A DNA stretch of 36,100 nt from JBAVQS01 sp049694275 (GTDB taxonomy: Bacteria; Chloroflexota; Anaerolineae; UBA4142; SHND01), in the NCBI GenBank assembly GCA_049694275.1, contig JBAVQS010000006.1:1-36100 (forward strand). Direction: 5' to 3'. The position numbers were made by a program, and so were the translations under genes. The stretch's first letter is position 1. Every line of letters begins with the position of its first letter. Positions 24,061 through 32,777 of the stretch are shown piece by piece. A model generated the notes under the pieces. The model was not told the DNA's origin. It saw only the letters and a list, made by a program, of their open reading frames with translations, and did no database searches.

Positions 24061-26132
24061 TTCATCGCAGGGTCGCCGAGGAGGACAAAGGTGTTCATCA
24101 CTTCGACCTGGTCGGGCGAGGTGATATCCATTTGCCCCTTGGCCGCGCGGATCGCTTCGCCCAGGGTCGGCGCCGGCTGTGCAAACAAGTTCGCCATCAG
24201 GTGGCGCATCAGGGCGGCCTGGACGCCGCTGAGGGAAACCCCCGTCGGCGCGAGGGCCGCCACGATCCCCCCGTCCGATTTGAACAGGAGCTGTTCGGAC
24301 AGCGAATCCTGGTTCGGCTGATAGAAATAGCCGTCGAGACAGGTGGGGGTGATCAGGATGGGCAGGCGCGCCCCGTTCTGAATCTCGTCCAGGTTCTTGT
24401 CGCTAAAGAGCGGCCCCTCTGCCCAGGTCGTGATGGACCCGTGCCCCATGTACATGACCATCAGACTGCCGCTGTTCCATTGCTCGATCAACTGGCTCCG
24501 AGCGGACGCGCGATCCCCCTTGAATGCCGAAAGGTAAATCTTGTGCGGCGCGACGTTCTGGGGCAAGAGCGCGGCGATCCCGTTCGATTGTTCGTCAAAG
24601 GTGGTTTCGGTGTTGTCCGTGACCAGCACGGCGCGGTGCAGCCAGTCCGCGGTGCGCGGGGTCTCTTCGTACGCCAGGATTTTGTCTACGACGGTCTTGA
24701 CCTGCGCCGGGGTCTTGGCCGGGATGCGCCCGATGGCAAGGGCCGGCCGCGAGTCCTGCGCGCTCGTGGGCGCGAACCAATCATCGCTCGCCGCCGCGCC
24801 CAGGTGGGGGGTGCTCACCAGATACGTCGGGACCAGGTTCGGATTGGGCGCGTGCAGGTTGTCGAGGTAATCGTAGCTCGCCTTGCCGACGAGGAGGACC
24901 AGGCGGGGCGCCGGCCGGTTCCAGCGGTCCTGCGCAAACTGGAGGAAATCGCGGATGGCGTGCGGGTCCGGCGCGCCGTCGCTAAAGGCGTCGTACACGG
25001 ATTCCACATCGACCGTTCGGACGTGAAGCCCCTGCGCGCTCCGCCGTTGAATCAGAGGCTGGAGCGCGTCCATCAACGCGGCCGGCGCAATGACGATATA
25101 ATCCGCCTGGTCCGGCGCGCGGAGCGTGTTGGGGCTCACCGTGTGAATTGAGACGGGATGCTTGTAGGCCTCGGTTCCCAGCGCGAGATAGCGGCGGTCG
25201 TTCTCGCTGTCGTGCCAGGTCAGGCTGCCGGCGCCGTTGGCCTGCTGTGTCCCAAAGCCTTGCAGGCGTTGGGGATTCCCCGGGTCGGAAATGTCATAGA
25301 GGGCGAACGCATCCCCGCGAAATCCCTGCGCGCTCACGTCCGGGCCGCCCGCCAGCGCCAGCGCATTATCCTGCGCTGTCACCCGGCGGGGGTAGGTGAG
25401 GGTGATGGCCTGGAGAAAGCTAACGTCCACCTGGTCCGGCGCGGCGGGAACCTGGAGCGTAATCCGGTTGACGCCATTGTGGAGGTTCGCGGTTTTCCCC
25501 TGGTAGATGTAGAGCGTTTGTCCTGGCCAGTTGGCGTCGCCGACCGGTTGGTCGTTGACAAGCACCCGGAGGCGGTGCAGTTCGGTGCTCAGCCCGGCCA
25601 TCCCGACCTGGATGGTCGCGTTCCCCGGCGCGGCCGCCGTCAGCGTGGCGGTAATGGTCCGGGCCATGGGCGCGGTCAACTGCTCCCAGAACCAGTGTTG
25701 TTGTCCGACCCCGTCGGGGAGGTACACCAGATTCTGCCTCAATACGAGTGTAGCGGAAAAAGTCTGTGGCGGGGCGGCGCGGGGCTGCGCCTCGACCGGG
25801 CGCGTGGACATGCGCGGTCCCGCGCCATCCGTCATCTTGAGCGAATAGACGTCGTTGGGGCTGAAACGTTCGGGGTCCGGGTCGCCGTAAAAGATAATCG
25901 CCGCGCTTGTACCTGTCGTGTCGAGCTGGACCGGAACGGCTTGCCCATGATGCGTGAGCGTGAGCCGGTCGAGGTGACTGCCGACCACGGCCTGAAAGCC
26001 GGTCAGCTCCTGGCTTGAGACGCGGTAGAGTCCCGGCTCGGCGATATCAATTTTCCACCCCTGGGTGATCGTAGGGGGCGGCGACGAACATGCGGCCAAA
26101 AGCAGCAGCAAAAAGAGAACGATAAATCGCAA
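24042..26132 (-). CDS. Peptidase C25 (gingipain-like) lipoprotein
   Basis: A 696-residue predicted lipoprotein: TTG start and signal sequence with lipobox LLAAC (C15). The C25 caspase-like fold is seen in the YIVIAPAALMDALQPL, VDVESVYDAFSDGAPDPHAI and PRLVLLVGKASYDY segments and in the catalytic pair: His in VMYMGHGSITTW (about 564) and Cys in ITPTCLDGYFYQP (about 598). Gingipains and PorU-type C25 enzymes are extracellular Cys proteases or sortases. Here the enzyme sits in a gene run with PqqD, HprK-like and NTP_transf_5, so maturation of a surface or secreted peptide is a plausible role. The terminal residues contain the family-end motif NTFVLLGDPAMKW. The overlap with the next gene (19 bases) supports an operon. 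Confidence 0.85.
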   Translation of the reverse strand: MRFIVLFLLLLLAACSSPPPTITQGWKIDIAEPGLYRVSSQELTGFQAVVGSHLDRLTLTHHGQAVPVQLDTTGTSAAIIFYGDPDPERFSPNDVYSLKMTDGAGPRMSTRPVEAQPRAAPPQTFSATLVLRQNLVYLPDGVGQQHWFWEQLTAPMARTITATLTAAAPGNATIQVGMAGLSTELHRLRVLVNDQPVGDANWPGQTLYIYQGKTANLHNGVNRITLQVPAAPDQVDVSFLQAITLTYPRRVTAQDNALALAGGPDVSAQGFRGDAFALYDISDPGNPQRLQGFGTQQANGAGSLTWHDSENDRRYLALGTEAYKHPVSIHTVSPNTLRAPDQADYIVIAPAALMDALQPLIQRRSAQGLHVRTVDVESVYDAFSDGAPDPHAIRDFLQFAQDRWNRPAPRLVLLVGKASYDYLDNLHAPNPNLVPTYLVSTPHLGAAASDDWFAPTSAQDSRPALAIGRIPAKTPAQVKTVVDKILAYEETPRTADWLHRAVLVTDNTETTFDEQSNGIAALLPQNVAPHKIYLSAFKGDRASARSQLIEQWNSGSLMVMYMGHGSITTWAEGPLFSDKNLDEIQNGARLPILITPTCLDGYFYQPNQDSLSEQLLFKSDGGIVAALAPTGVSLSGVQAALMRHLMANLFAQPAPTLGEAIRAAKGQMDITSPDQVEVMNTFVLLGDPAMKWTPPQ

Positions 26133-26157
26133 GATGAAAAAGGATCCTAACTTTGCT

Positions 26158-26202
26158 TGTCATTCCGAGCGGAGCGAGCCGTATAGGTCCCCTTTGGGGA
26201 GA
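26158..26202. repeat. TGTCATTCCGAG-type repeat fragment
   Basis: TGTCATTCCGAG begins at 26158 and is followed by CGGAGCGAGCC, a typical half of the TGTCATTCTGAG dispersed family, lying between the C25 lipoprotein start and the anchored Fn3 protein stop. The second half is not present. Confidence 0.55.
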
Positions 26203-26209
26203 ATCTCCG

Positions 26210-27193
26210 TTAGCGGTATCGTCTCAGGTACCAGAACAGAATTCCGCCCAGCGCCATGACCAGCCCCACGCCCATCAGCCCGGCGAACAGGACGCCGGCG
26301 GTGATGAGGACCGATGGGCCCTGGCCCGGTTCGGCCGGCGCCGGCTGGCTCGCTGCCGGTGCATTCGTCTCGATCCTGGCGGCGACCCGCGTGCGCGAAG
26401 CGACCCGCGTACTGGTTTCCAGCGCTGCGACCAGAGTCGCAGCGGGCGCGGTCGATTCGGCGGCCGCGCCGGTCGCCGTCGCCGTCCCTGTGTTGGGGGA
26501 GGGGCCGCGCGGGGGCGCCGGCGGGTTGGCGGCGCGCGCAAACTTGGTCGGCGTCGCGGTGTCTCCCGTATCGCCCGTGTCCCCGGTCCCCGGATCAAAG
26601 GCGACCTCGGTGGGTAAATCCGTCGCCGTCCAGACCGGTGTCATCGTCGCGACCGTGGCGGTCGCCGTCCCCGTGCCGCTTGGCGCGATCGTGGTCCGCG
26701 TGGCGCTGGGGGGCGGGGTACCGGTGGGCACTCGCGTGCGCGTCGCCGTGGGGCCGGTCGTGCTGGTGGCGCTGGGGGTTGGCGTTGCGGTCGCCGCTGT
26801 CCCCATCATTGCCGAAACCGGACCAAAGTTCTGTTTGCTTCCGCTGCTGCTGACGCTCTGCAATTTATAGTACATCGTCTGGCCGGATGGCGCCGTCGTG
26901 TCAGCGTAGGAATAGCTGTCCCCATTGACGCATCCCGCGCACCCCGGAATCAGGTTGGGATTGATCTGGCCGAATCCGCTGGTCGCATTGTTGCTCCGCA
27001 GCAGGTTAAACCCCAGGTTATTGATCTCGGTCGCCGTCGTCCACGTAACGGTGATGCTCGTGGTCCCACTTTGCGCGGCAAAGGAAGAGAGCGTCACCGA
27101 CGCCGAGGCGCGCGTGACCATGAGCGCAAGGAGGACCAGCCCTCCGAGCACGCCCACCCCCTGGACTGCGCGCACCCATTTTTTGATATTCAC
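26210..27193 (-). CDS. Secreted Fn3-like protein with Thr/Pro region and C-terminal membrane anchor
   Basis: I choose GTG 27193 (frame MNIKKWVRAVQG) because it gives a compact signal peptide (hydrophobic GVLGGLVLLALMV, ending ASA) while an ATG at 27250 falls in repeat DNA; the alternative adds 19 residues. Residues about 32-130 are an Fn3-like domain (SITVTWTTATEINNLGFNLL, then YSYADTTAPSGQTMYYKLQS). A TPTPS/TATV and PT-rich stretch follows. The last 30 residues form a helix, VLITAGVLFAGLMGVGLVMALGG, then LRRYR, a membrane stop with basic tail. The same Fn3-like module with the same type of tail is in the 33.4-35.2 kb protein. Function unknown; probably a cell-surface protein. Confidence 0.7.
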   Translation of the reverse strand: MNIKKWVRAVQGVGVLGGLVLLALMVTRASASVTLSSFAAQSGTTSITVTWTTATEINNLGFNLLRSNNATSGFGQINPNLIPGCAGCVNGDSYSYADTTAPSGQTMYYKLQSVSSSGSKQNFGPVSAMMGTAATATPTPSATSTTGPTATRTRVPTGTPPPSATRTTIAPSGTGTATATVATMTPVWTATDLPTEVAFDPGTGDTGDTGDTATPTKFARAANPPAPPRGPSPNTGTATATGAAAESTAPAATLVAALETSTRVASRTRVAARIETNAPAASQPAPAEPGQGPSVLITAGVLFAGLMGVGLVMALGGILFWYLRRYR

Positions 27194-27225
27194 AAGTAGA
27201 TCCCTGCTGAATGCATGACTTTTGT

Positions 27226-27289
27226 TTGTCATTTTTTGGGAGAATCTCATTCTTGGAGGCGAGATTTCTCACTACGTTCGAAATGACAA
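27226..27289. repeat. Short palindromic repeat of the TGTCATTT/AAATGACA type
   Basis: Inverted repeat ends TTGTCATTT (27226-27234) and AAATGACAA (27281-27289), 9 bp perfect, enclose GAGAATCTC and GAGATTTCTC blocks. It shares the TGTCAT...ATGACA logic and the interior style with the element at 22696 and lies between two minus-strand genes. Confidence 0.6.
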
Positions 27290-27302
27290 GCGGTAACGTG
27301 AG

Positions 27303-30300
27303 CTAATGTACGATAAACGGCAAATCGATAAAGAACCGCGTCAGAATGCTCAACAGATTCGTCGCCGTGTCATTCGCCGTATTGGCCTGGGCGGCGGTCG
27401 TCGAAATGCTCGCGGTATTGCTGAACGTGAGACTCCCATAGTGCAGCCGGTTCGGGTCGAGCGTTCCGGTTATGGTGATGACCCCGCTGTCGTTCGGCGC
27501 CAGCGTTCCGGCCTGCCAGGTAAAGGGCGTGGTCCCGGTTCGTGTGACCGGCGCGCCGCTCGCTGTGTAGGTGGGATAGAGCAAGAGCGCGGGCAGGGTA
27601 TCGGTCATGAGCACGCCCGTCGCCGGCCGGGGCCCGTTATTGCGGAACGAGAGCACGATGGTTACCGGATCGCCCATCGCCGCCTGCGCGGGCGGGTTCA
27701 GGGTCTGGCTGATCGCCACGTCGGCGACCGGCAGGAGCGCCGTCACGTGCGTGCTGCTCGCATCGTTCGCCGTGTTCGTCTGCGCGGTGGTCGTCGCAAT
27801 CGTCGCCGTATTGTCGATGGTGGGACCCGCATAATCGGGCGGGTTTGAGTCGGTCGTCGCCGAGATGGTGATGACGCCGGTTGCGCCCGGCGCGAGCGTT
27901 CCGACCTGCCAGCTATAGGGTGCGCCGCCCGTCTGCGTCACCGGCACGCCGCTCGATATGAAGGAGGGGCTGGAGAGAACGGCGGCGAGCGTATCCGTGA
28001 CCACGACGTTGGCCGCGGCGCGCGGGCCGGTGTTGGTAAAGGTCAGGACATACGTGATGGGATCGCCCATCACCACCTGCGCCGGTGGAATGGCCGCCTG
28101 GTTCATGATCACATCGGCCGGCGCAATCATCGTCAGGTTGGCGCTGCTCACATCGTTCGCCGTGTTCGTCTGCGCGGTCGTCGTCGCGAGGGTCGCCTTG
28201 TTGTTGAGCGTGAGACTGCCATAATCGGCCGGGTTCGGGTCGGTCGTCGCCGAGACGGTGATGACGCCGGTTGCGCCGGGCGCGAGCGTCCCGGCCTGCC
28301 AGCTATAGGGTGCGCCGCCGGTCTGTGTCACCGGCGCGCCGCTCGAAATGAAGGAGGGGCTGGAGAGAACGGCGGCGAGTGTGTCGGTGATGACCACGTT
28401 CTGCGCGCTCGTCGGCCCGTTATTGGTAAAGGTCAGGACATAGCCGACCGGGTCGCCCATGACGACCGGCGAGGAGACTGTCGCCGTCTTGTTGATTGTG
28501 ACATCCGACTGGGCGATCATATTCACGGTCGTATTGCTCGAATTGTTCCCGCTGTTGGTTTCGGGGGTCGCGGTCGTGACGGTGGCCGTGTTGCTCACCG
28601 CTGCGCCGGAATAGTGTGACGGGTCCGGGTCCATCGCGCCCGTGACCGAGATCGCCGCGCTCGCGCCCGGCGAGAGGCTGCCGACCGTCCAGGTGAAGGG
28701 AGCGGTGCTGTTGGGCGAAATGGGCGCGCCGTTGAGATAGAACGCGGGATTCAACAGCGTGGCGGGCAGGGTATCGCTGATCGTCACCTTTTCGGCCAAC
28801 CCGGCGCCGGTATTCGTAACGGTCAAGAGATAAGTGATGGGGTTGCCCATCACCCCCTGCGAGGCCGGATTCACCTTTTGCCCGATGGTCACATCGGTCG
28901 CGGTCATGGGCAGGCGCGAGGCCGGATCGCCAAACAACAAATAGGTATCCAGCAGGTCCTGGAACGAACCGCCGCTGTTCAGCCAGAGGTTGGCTTTGCC
29001 ATACACTGTGGCCGAGCCGATCTGGGTGATTCCCTGCTGCATCACGGCCTTAAAGAAACCGGTCGCGAGCATCCGGTGGCCCGTCGCCACGCCCCAGCCG
29101 GTCGCCGCCCAGCTTGCCACCGCGCCGTTCCCGCTCCGCAGGATGTTGGTCTCGGCCAGGCTGTGGCCGCCCGGATTGATGTAATAGCCGGTAAAGCAGG
29201 TCATTTCGAGCAGCACCGGCGTCTTGTTCCCGTTGGTCAGCGCGGCCACGTCGGTCATGTTGAACAACTGGTACGAGCCGGCGACACTGCTGTTCCCGCC
29301 CCAACTCTGGCTCGCCGCGTGCCCGGTATAGCTGACGATGAGACTGCCGTTGTTGATGGCCGCGTTGATCGCCGCCTCTTCGGCGGTATTCGTCGAATAG
29401 CTGACGTAGGGGAGCTGGCACTGGGGGTACTGCGAGGGGTCGCAGGGATTGTAATAGACGCGCGTGGCCGTAAAGGGCGCGGGCAGGTAAAAGGAACTGT
29501 TCGCGATCTCGTCGCTCAGGTTCCAGAAATTTCCCGCGGTGTCGGCGGTCCCATCCTCCAGGTACGAATTCCCCGTGACAAAGCTCACGTTCGTCCGCCA
29601 ACTCCCTGCCGGCGGGTTTTGCTCAAAGTTCAGGATCTTGTTGACCATCCCGTCCACTTCGGCGGTCGTCGTCCCCGGCAGGCGGCCCAGCGCCATGTCG
29701 GGGAGTTTCGTCCCGCTGAACATGACGAGCCAATCGTCATTGGCCGTCTCCCCGATCTGCGCGTCCACGGCATGCAGCACCGCCGGGATGTATTCCATGC
29801 CGGCCGGCGTTGCGCGCTGGCAGGAGACGTTGCTGAGGCAGTATTCCTTGGGGTCAAAGGTTCCCTGCCCCACCAGCAGCGCAAACGACGGAGCGGGCGC
29901 CTGCCAGTGAGCGTAGGCGTACGCCAGAAAATCGCGAATCGCCTGCGGATCGACCACGCCGTCGCTAAACTCGTCATAGACGTTCTGAACATCCACGACC
30001 TTGACGCGCAGTCCCTGGCCCGCGCGATAGGTCGCCAGCGGCTGGACGTCGGAAATAAACCCGCCGTAGGAGATGATGATTTCGTCCGCGGCGTTCCCCG
30101 TGTCGTGCAGATTGACCAGGCTCGCCTGCGTCACCGTCACCGGCTGCGCGAGACTGGCGGGCGTCAACGCCACGTACTGGTGCGTTCCCGAATAGGTATC
30201 CGCAAACTGGAGCGTATAGGCGCCCCCGTTCGGCGTGACGGAGGTGGAGATGAACTGGCTGGTGTTGAACGGGTCGCTGATATCGTAGGCTTGCGCGTCC

Positions 30301-31934
30301 CCCGTCGTAAAACCGTTCACCTGATATTCGAGCGTCGCGTTGGCATTGTCCTGTCCGAACCGGAGCAGGTTATTGGCCGTGGTGAACGACGCCTGGTAGC
30401 TCAGATCGGCGGAATCGACGAAGAGAAAATCATTCGTATCCTGGTCTGTGAGCTCGGTGAGCTGAATCGTATTCGACCCGGTGTGGAGGTAGGACTGGGG
30501 GAACTGGGCGGTTCCTTTCCATACCATCGAGCCCTGCCATGTCTCGTCGTCCACTTGATTGCCGTTCACAAACAACTGGGTGTGATGCCCGTTCGTGCTA
30601 AAAGCCCCGGCCGTTACCTGCAGGGTCGCCGTAAACGTCCCCGAGGCCAGGTAGGGGATCTGCACCGTCGTGGTCCAGGAAGGGACGCCGTACACCGGCG
30701 CCACATACGTCCAGTACCAGCGATCGGTCTCGCCGGTCAGCGGGACCTGGGCGCGGTACATCAGGTTCTGCTCCAGGTGCGTGTTGGTCGTGAAATTCGT
30801 CGCGACCGTGCCCGCGCCGCTGCCATCCTCCGCCGCCATCCGTTTGCCGGTCGCGTGCCCGTACGTCAGCCAATAGATATTATTGTTGGCATATTTCGAC
30901 GTGATGGCCTGGCCGTAGAACTGGACGACATCGCCCGTGTCGCCGGTCGTGCAGTTGTTCCACGACGCGCCCCCGACGAGGATCGCCATCTCGCTCCCCT
31001 GTTTATAGACCTGGAGCGTCGTCGGGTCGATCGACAGCGAAACGCCGGCGGCCTGGGCGAGCTGGGCGCACGTCACCGTGTACATCCCATCCGCATTGAC
31101 CGCGATCCGGTACCAGGGCGCGCCGGAATATTTCGGCGCACTTGCGACCTGCGCCAGCGCAGCCGGCCGGGCGCTGCGCCACTGTTTCGCCGTGTCATAA
31201 TTCACCAGCGTCTTTTGCAGAATCTTTTCAAACGGCCCTTCATTCTGGACGCCGCCGAGCTCCGCCGCGGTCTTGCCGCGGGGATAGGTGAGGGTGAGCT
31301 CGACGCGCACCCGCTGGTGAAAAACCAACTGGCGGGTCGCCGCGTTGTATTGCAGGGGATGAAACTCGAGCGCGGCATAATGCTGGCTGCGCCAGTCGCC
31401 GGTCTCGCGGAGAATGGCCGCCTGGGCGGGATAGAGTTGATTGGAGGCGTAGGCCGCGCGGTCGGGTTCAATCACCGTGCGGTCGCCGGTGGGCAGAACC
31501 TGGTCAAACTTGAACTGGACCTCTTCGCGCGGCGCGGGGACCGGCGGGTGATCGAGCGTGAGGGTCCGCGCCTCGTCGGCCAGGATTTTCACCGTCGCCT
31601 GCGCGCCGGGCGGAATGCCGGCCATAATCCCCTTGATGGGCAGTTGCGGCTTGCCCGCCTCGCCCGTCGTCCCCAGGCCGGGGAGCGAGAGGAGCGTATA
31701 GGTCTCCCCGTTCGCGGTGGTCTGGCTTGCGGTATAGGCCGGGAACTGCATCTCGACGACGATGCGGCTCGTGTCGGATTGAATCAGGCGCGGCTCGACC
31801 GGCGCGGGAGCTGCCGACGCCGGCGCGGCGGACGCGGGAATCGTCGATACGGTAAACCAGGCCGTCGCAAAACAGAGGACGAGCAGGCTGGTGAAAAAGG
31901 GATTGGAAAGGCGTCCTGGTTGATCGTGCTTCAT
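27303..31934 (-). CDS. Large secreted C25 (gingipain-like) peptidase with DUF11 repeats
   Basis: A 1543-residue exported protein: signal peptide at residues 14-38 (FTSLLVLCFATAWFTVSTIP). The N-terminal half has a gingipain propeptide-like region and the C25 catalytic domain, with His872 (VSYTGHAASQSWGG) and Cys913 (LEMTCFTGYYINP). The preceding segment EIIISYGGFISDVQPLATYR and VDVQNVYDEFSDGVVDPQAI resemble the same parts of the smaller C25 enzyme in this window. The C-terminal 480 residues contain four DUF11-type immunoglobulin-like repeats, each opening like DVTINKTATVSSPVVMGDP and ending TLNNTATITT; they are stalk domains of surface proteins. The end, TRFFIDLPFIVH, has no membrane helix or LPXTG motif. 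An upstream promoter-like TATAAT is at 31974-31979. The target protein or peptide is unknown. Confidence 0.85.
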   Translation of the reverse strand: MKHDQPGRLSNPFFTSLLVLCFATAWFTVSTIPASAAPASAAPAPVEPRLIQSDTSRIVVEMQFPAYTASQTTANGETYTLLSLPGLGTTGEAGKPQLPIKGIMAGIPPGAQATVKILADEARTLTLDHPPVPAPREEVQFKFDQVLPTGDRTVIEPDRAAYASNQLYPAQAAILRETGDWRSQHYAALEFHPLQYNAATRQLVFHQRVRVELTLTYPRGKTAAELGGVQNEGPFEKILQKTLVNYDTAKQWRSARPAALAQVASAPKYSGAPWYRIAVNADGMYTVTCAQLAQAAGVSLSIDPTTLQVYKQGSEMAILVGGASWNNCTTGDTGDVVQFYGQAITSKYANNNIYWLTYGHATGKRMAAEDGSGAGTVATNFTTNTHLEQNLMYRAQVPLTGETDRWYWTYVAPVYGVPSWTTTVQIPYLASGTFTATLQVTAGAFSTNGHHTQLFVNGNQVDDETWQGSMVWKGTAQFPQSYLHTGSNTIQLTELTDQDTNDFLFVDSADLSYQASFTTANNLLRFGQDNANATLEYQVNGFTTGDAQAYDISDPFNTSQFISTSVTPNGGAYTLQFADTYSGTHQYVALTPASLAQPVTVTQASLVNLHDTGNAADEIIISYGGFISDVQPLATYRAGQGLRVKVVDVQNVYDEFSDGVVDPQAIRDFLAYAYAHWQAPAPSFALLVGQGTFDPKEYCLSNVSCQRATPAGMEYIPAVLHAVDAQIGETANDDWLVMFSGTKLPDMALGRLPGTTTAEVDGMVNKILNFEQNPPAGSWRTNVSFVTGNSYLEDGTADTAGNFWNLSDEIANSSFYLPAPFTATRVYYNPCDPSQYPQCQLPYVSYSTNTAEEAAINAAINNGSLIVSYTGHAASQSWGGNSSVAGSYQLFNMTDVAALTNGNKTPVLLEMTCFTGYYINPGGHSLAETNILRSGNGAVASWAATGWGVATGHRMLATGFFKAVMQQGITQIGSATVYGKANLWLNSGGSFQDLLDTYLLFGDPASRLPMTATDVTIGQKVNPASQGVMGNPITYLLTVTNTGAGLAEKVTISDTLPATLLNPAFYLNGAPISPNSTAPFTWTVGSLSPGASAAISVTGAMDPDPSHYSGAAVSNTATVTTATPETNSGNNSSNTTVNMIAQSDVTINKTATVSSPVVMGDPVGYVLTFTNNGPTSAQNVVITDTLAAVLSSPSFISSGAPVTQTGGAPYSWQAGTLAPGATGVITVSATTDPNPADYGSLTLNNKATLATTTAQTNTANDVSSANLTMIAPADVIMNQAAIPPAQVVMGDPITYVLTFTNTGPRAAANVVVTDTLAAVLSSPSFISSGVPVTQTGGAPYSWQVGTLAPGATGVITISATTDSNPPDYAGPTIDNTATIATTTAQTNTANDASSTHVTALLPVADVAISQTLNPPAQAAMGDPVTIVLSFRNNGPRPATGVLMTDTLPALLLYPTYTASGAPVTRTGTTPFTWQAGTLAPNDSGVITITGTLDPNRLHYGSLTFSNTASISTTAAQANTANDTATNLLSILTRFFIDLPFIVH

Positions 31935-31973
31935 CGCTATTCCTTCGTGTCGGTCCCATCACAGGGATTAATC

Positions 31974-31979
31974 ATTATA
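31974..31979 (-). promoter_or_regulatory. -10 element of the large C25 peptidase gene
   Basis: A perfect TATAAT on the minus strand (plus-strand ATTATA) is 40 bases upstream of the ATG, with a weak -35 TCGATG-like match. A GAAGGA ribosome binding site follows close to the start. The remaining 843-base region 31935-32777 contains the features listed next and no gene I can support. Confidence 0.45.
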
Positions 31980-32057
31980 CGTTCGTTGTCGCCGCGCGCA
32001 TCGACCCCGATGCGATTGTCCTCTATTCTACCATGCGCGGTACCTTTTTACAAACAT

Positions 32058-32099
32058 AAAAACGGGCCGGGGTGCGAGACCAGGACTCGCACCCCCGGC
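32058..32099 (-). terminator. Strong orphan intrinsic terminator (minus strand)
   Basis: A 13-bp stem with one bulge (32066-32078 GCCGGGGTGCGAG, 32086-32099 CTCGCACCCCCGGC, 7-base loop) is followed on the minus strand by CCGTTTTTATG. It lies 125 bases upstream of the large C25 gene start, but no minus-strand gene ends nearby, since the next one to the right stops at 33366. It may close an unannotated short transcript from 32100-32450 or act as an attenuator. Confidence 0.6.
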
Positions 32100-32273
32100 G
32101 TAACCCGCGCACTCATTTTAAAACGAAACAAAATGGATGCGCGGAATATAACTAGAAACCGGGGTGTTTGCCGATTTTAAAATCATTTTGATGATTCTGT
32201 TTGTTAAGGTTCGGATGATGGATTCGGCGATGAATGCTGTACCATTCTTGTATCACATTTTGTTCCCCATTTC

Positions 32274-32426
32274 CATCTAACATATGTCATAAACATTTGC
32301 GGATTGACCCCGTTCCAGAGGCCCGGCCAATCCGGCAGGGGCTCTAACAAGCTTATTTTGATGGATTTCCATCACGCTAACCCCCAACGGGATCGGCAAT
32401 TGGCAAATTCATCTAACATATGTCAC
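32274..32426. repeat. 16-bp direct repeats around a 121-bp segment
   Basis: CATCTAACATATGTCA occurs at 32274-32289 and again at 32411-32426, 137 bases apart. Between them are a hairpin GATGGATTTCCATC (32360-32373) and GGATTGACCCCGTTCC, which reminds me of IS21-type insertion sequence ends, though I cannot verify this. No transposase gene remains. It could be an insertion remnant or paired operator sites. Confidence 0.5.
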
Positions 32427-32456
32427 ATCTTTTAAACTCGTCCTTCCTACCCTCTG

Positions 32457-32570
32457 CCTTTCTGAGAATCTCGTCGGCGAGAGGGAGATGCTTCGGTTGC
32501 AACCCTGGCCTCCCGCCTTACGGCGGACGAAGAACGCCAAGGGAGGCAGGTCGCTCCGTCAGCATGACAG
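32457..32570. repeat. Second copy of the TGTCATTCTGAG-family element (diverged ends)
   Basis: Shares 49 of 50 bases with the interior of the 22.7-kb element (32509-32558 against 22749-22798). The left end is CCTTTCTGAGAATCTCG and the right end GTCAGCATGACA, so the terminal inverted repeats are weaker. It adjoins the second palindromic repeat at 32577. Confidence 0.7.
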
Positions 32571-32576
32571 CCTGCC

Positions 32577-32640
32577 GTATATCGAAAATTGTGTAATTTG
32601 CCCATGTAGGGCGAACGGCCGTTCGCCCCTACAAAATTAC
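32577..32640. repeat. Dispersed palindromic repeat, copy 2
   Basis: Same left block as at 13307 (GTATATCGAAAATTGTGTAA, then TTTGCCC) followed by an imperfect palindrome GTAGGGCGAACGG/CCGTTCGCCCCTAC. The arms differ in sequence from copy 1 but keep the pairing, which suggests compensatory change and a structure-dependent element. Confidence 0.75.
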
Positions 32641-32719
32641 ACACAAATCGGCATACGGCATGACAGCCCGACTGTCGCTCTTTCAGTACGACGGCCCGGC
32701 TTGGCCCCTGAAACCCGAT

Positions 32720-32748
32720 TTGCAACTATTCGCAGAGAGAAGTAAAAT
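32720..32748 (+). promoter_or_regulatory. Promoter of the SpoVS gene
   Basis: TTGCAA (32720-32725) and TAAAAT (32743-32748) with a 17-base spacer, 30 bases upstream of ATG 32778, which is preceded by GAGGA at 32768-32772. Confidence 0.6.
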
Positions 32749-32777
32749 AGAGGAATCATGCTTTTACGAGGAATACT

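Noticed and set aside
32066..32099. T-arm-like sequence suggesting a tRNA
   Set aside because: Only a hairpin with a tRNA-like loop is present; no acceptor, D-arm or anticodon arm can be folded around it.
28878..32180. 1100-codon plus-strand open frame over the large C25 gene
   Set aside because: It is a GC-driven shadow: low-complexity Arg/Gly/His-rich protein with no domain, opposite a frame with signal peptide, catalytic motifs and DUF11 repeats.
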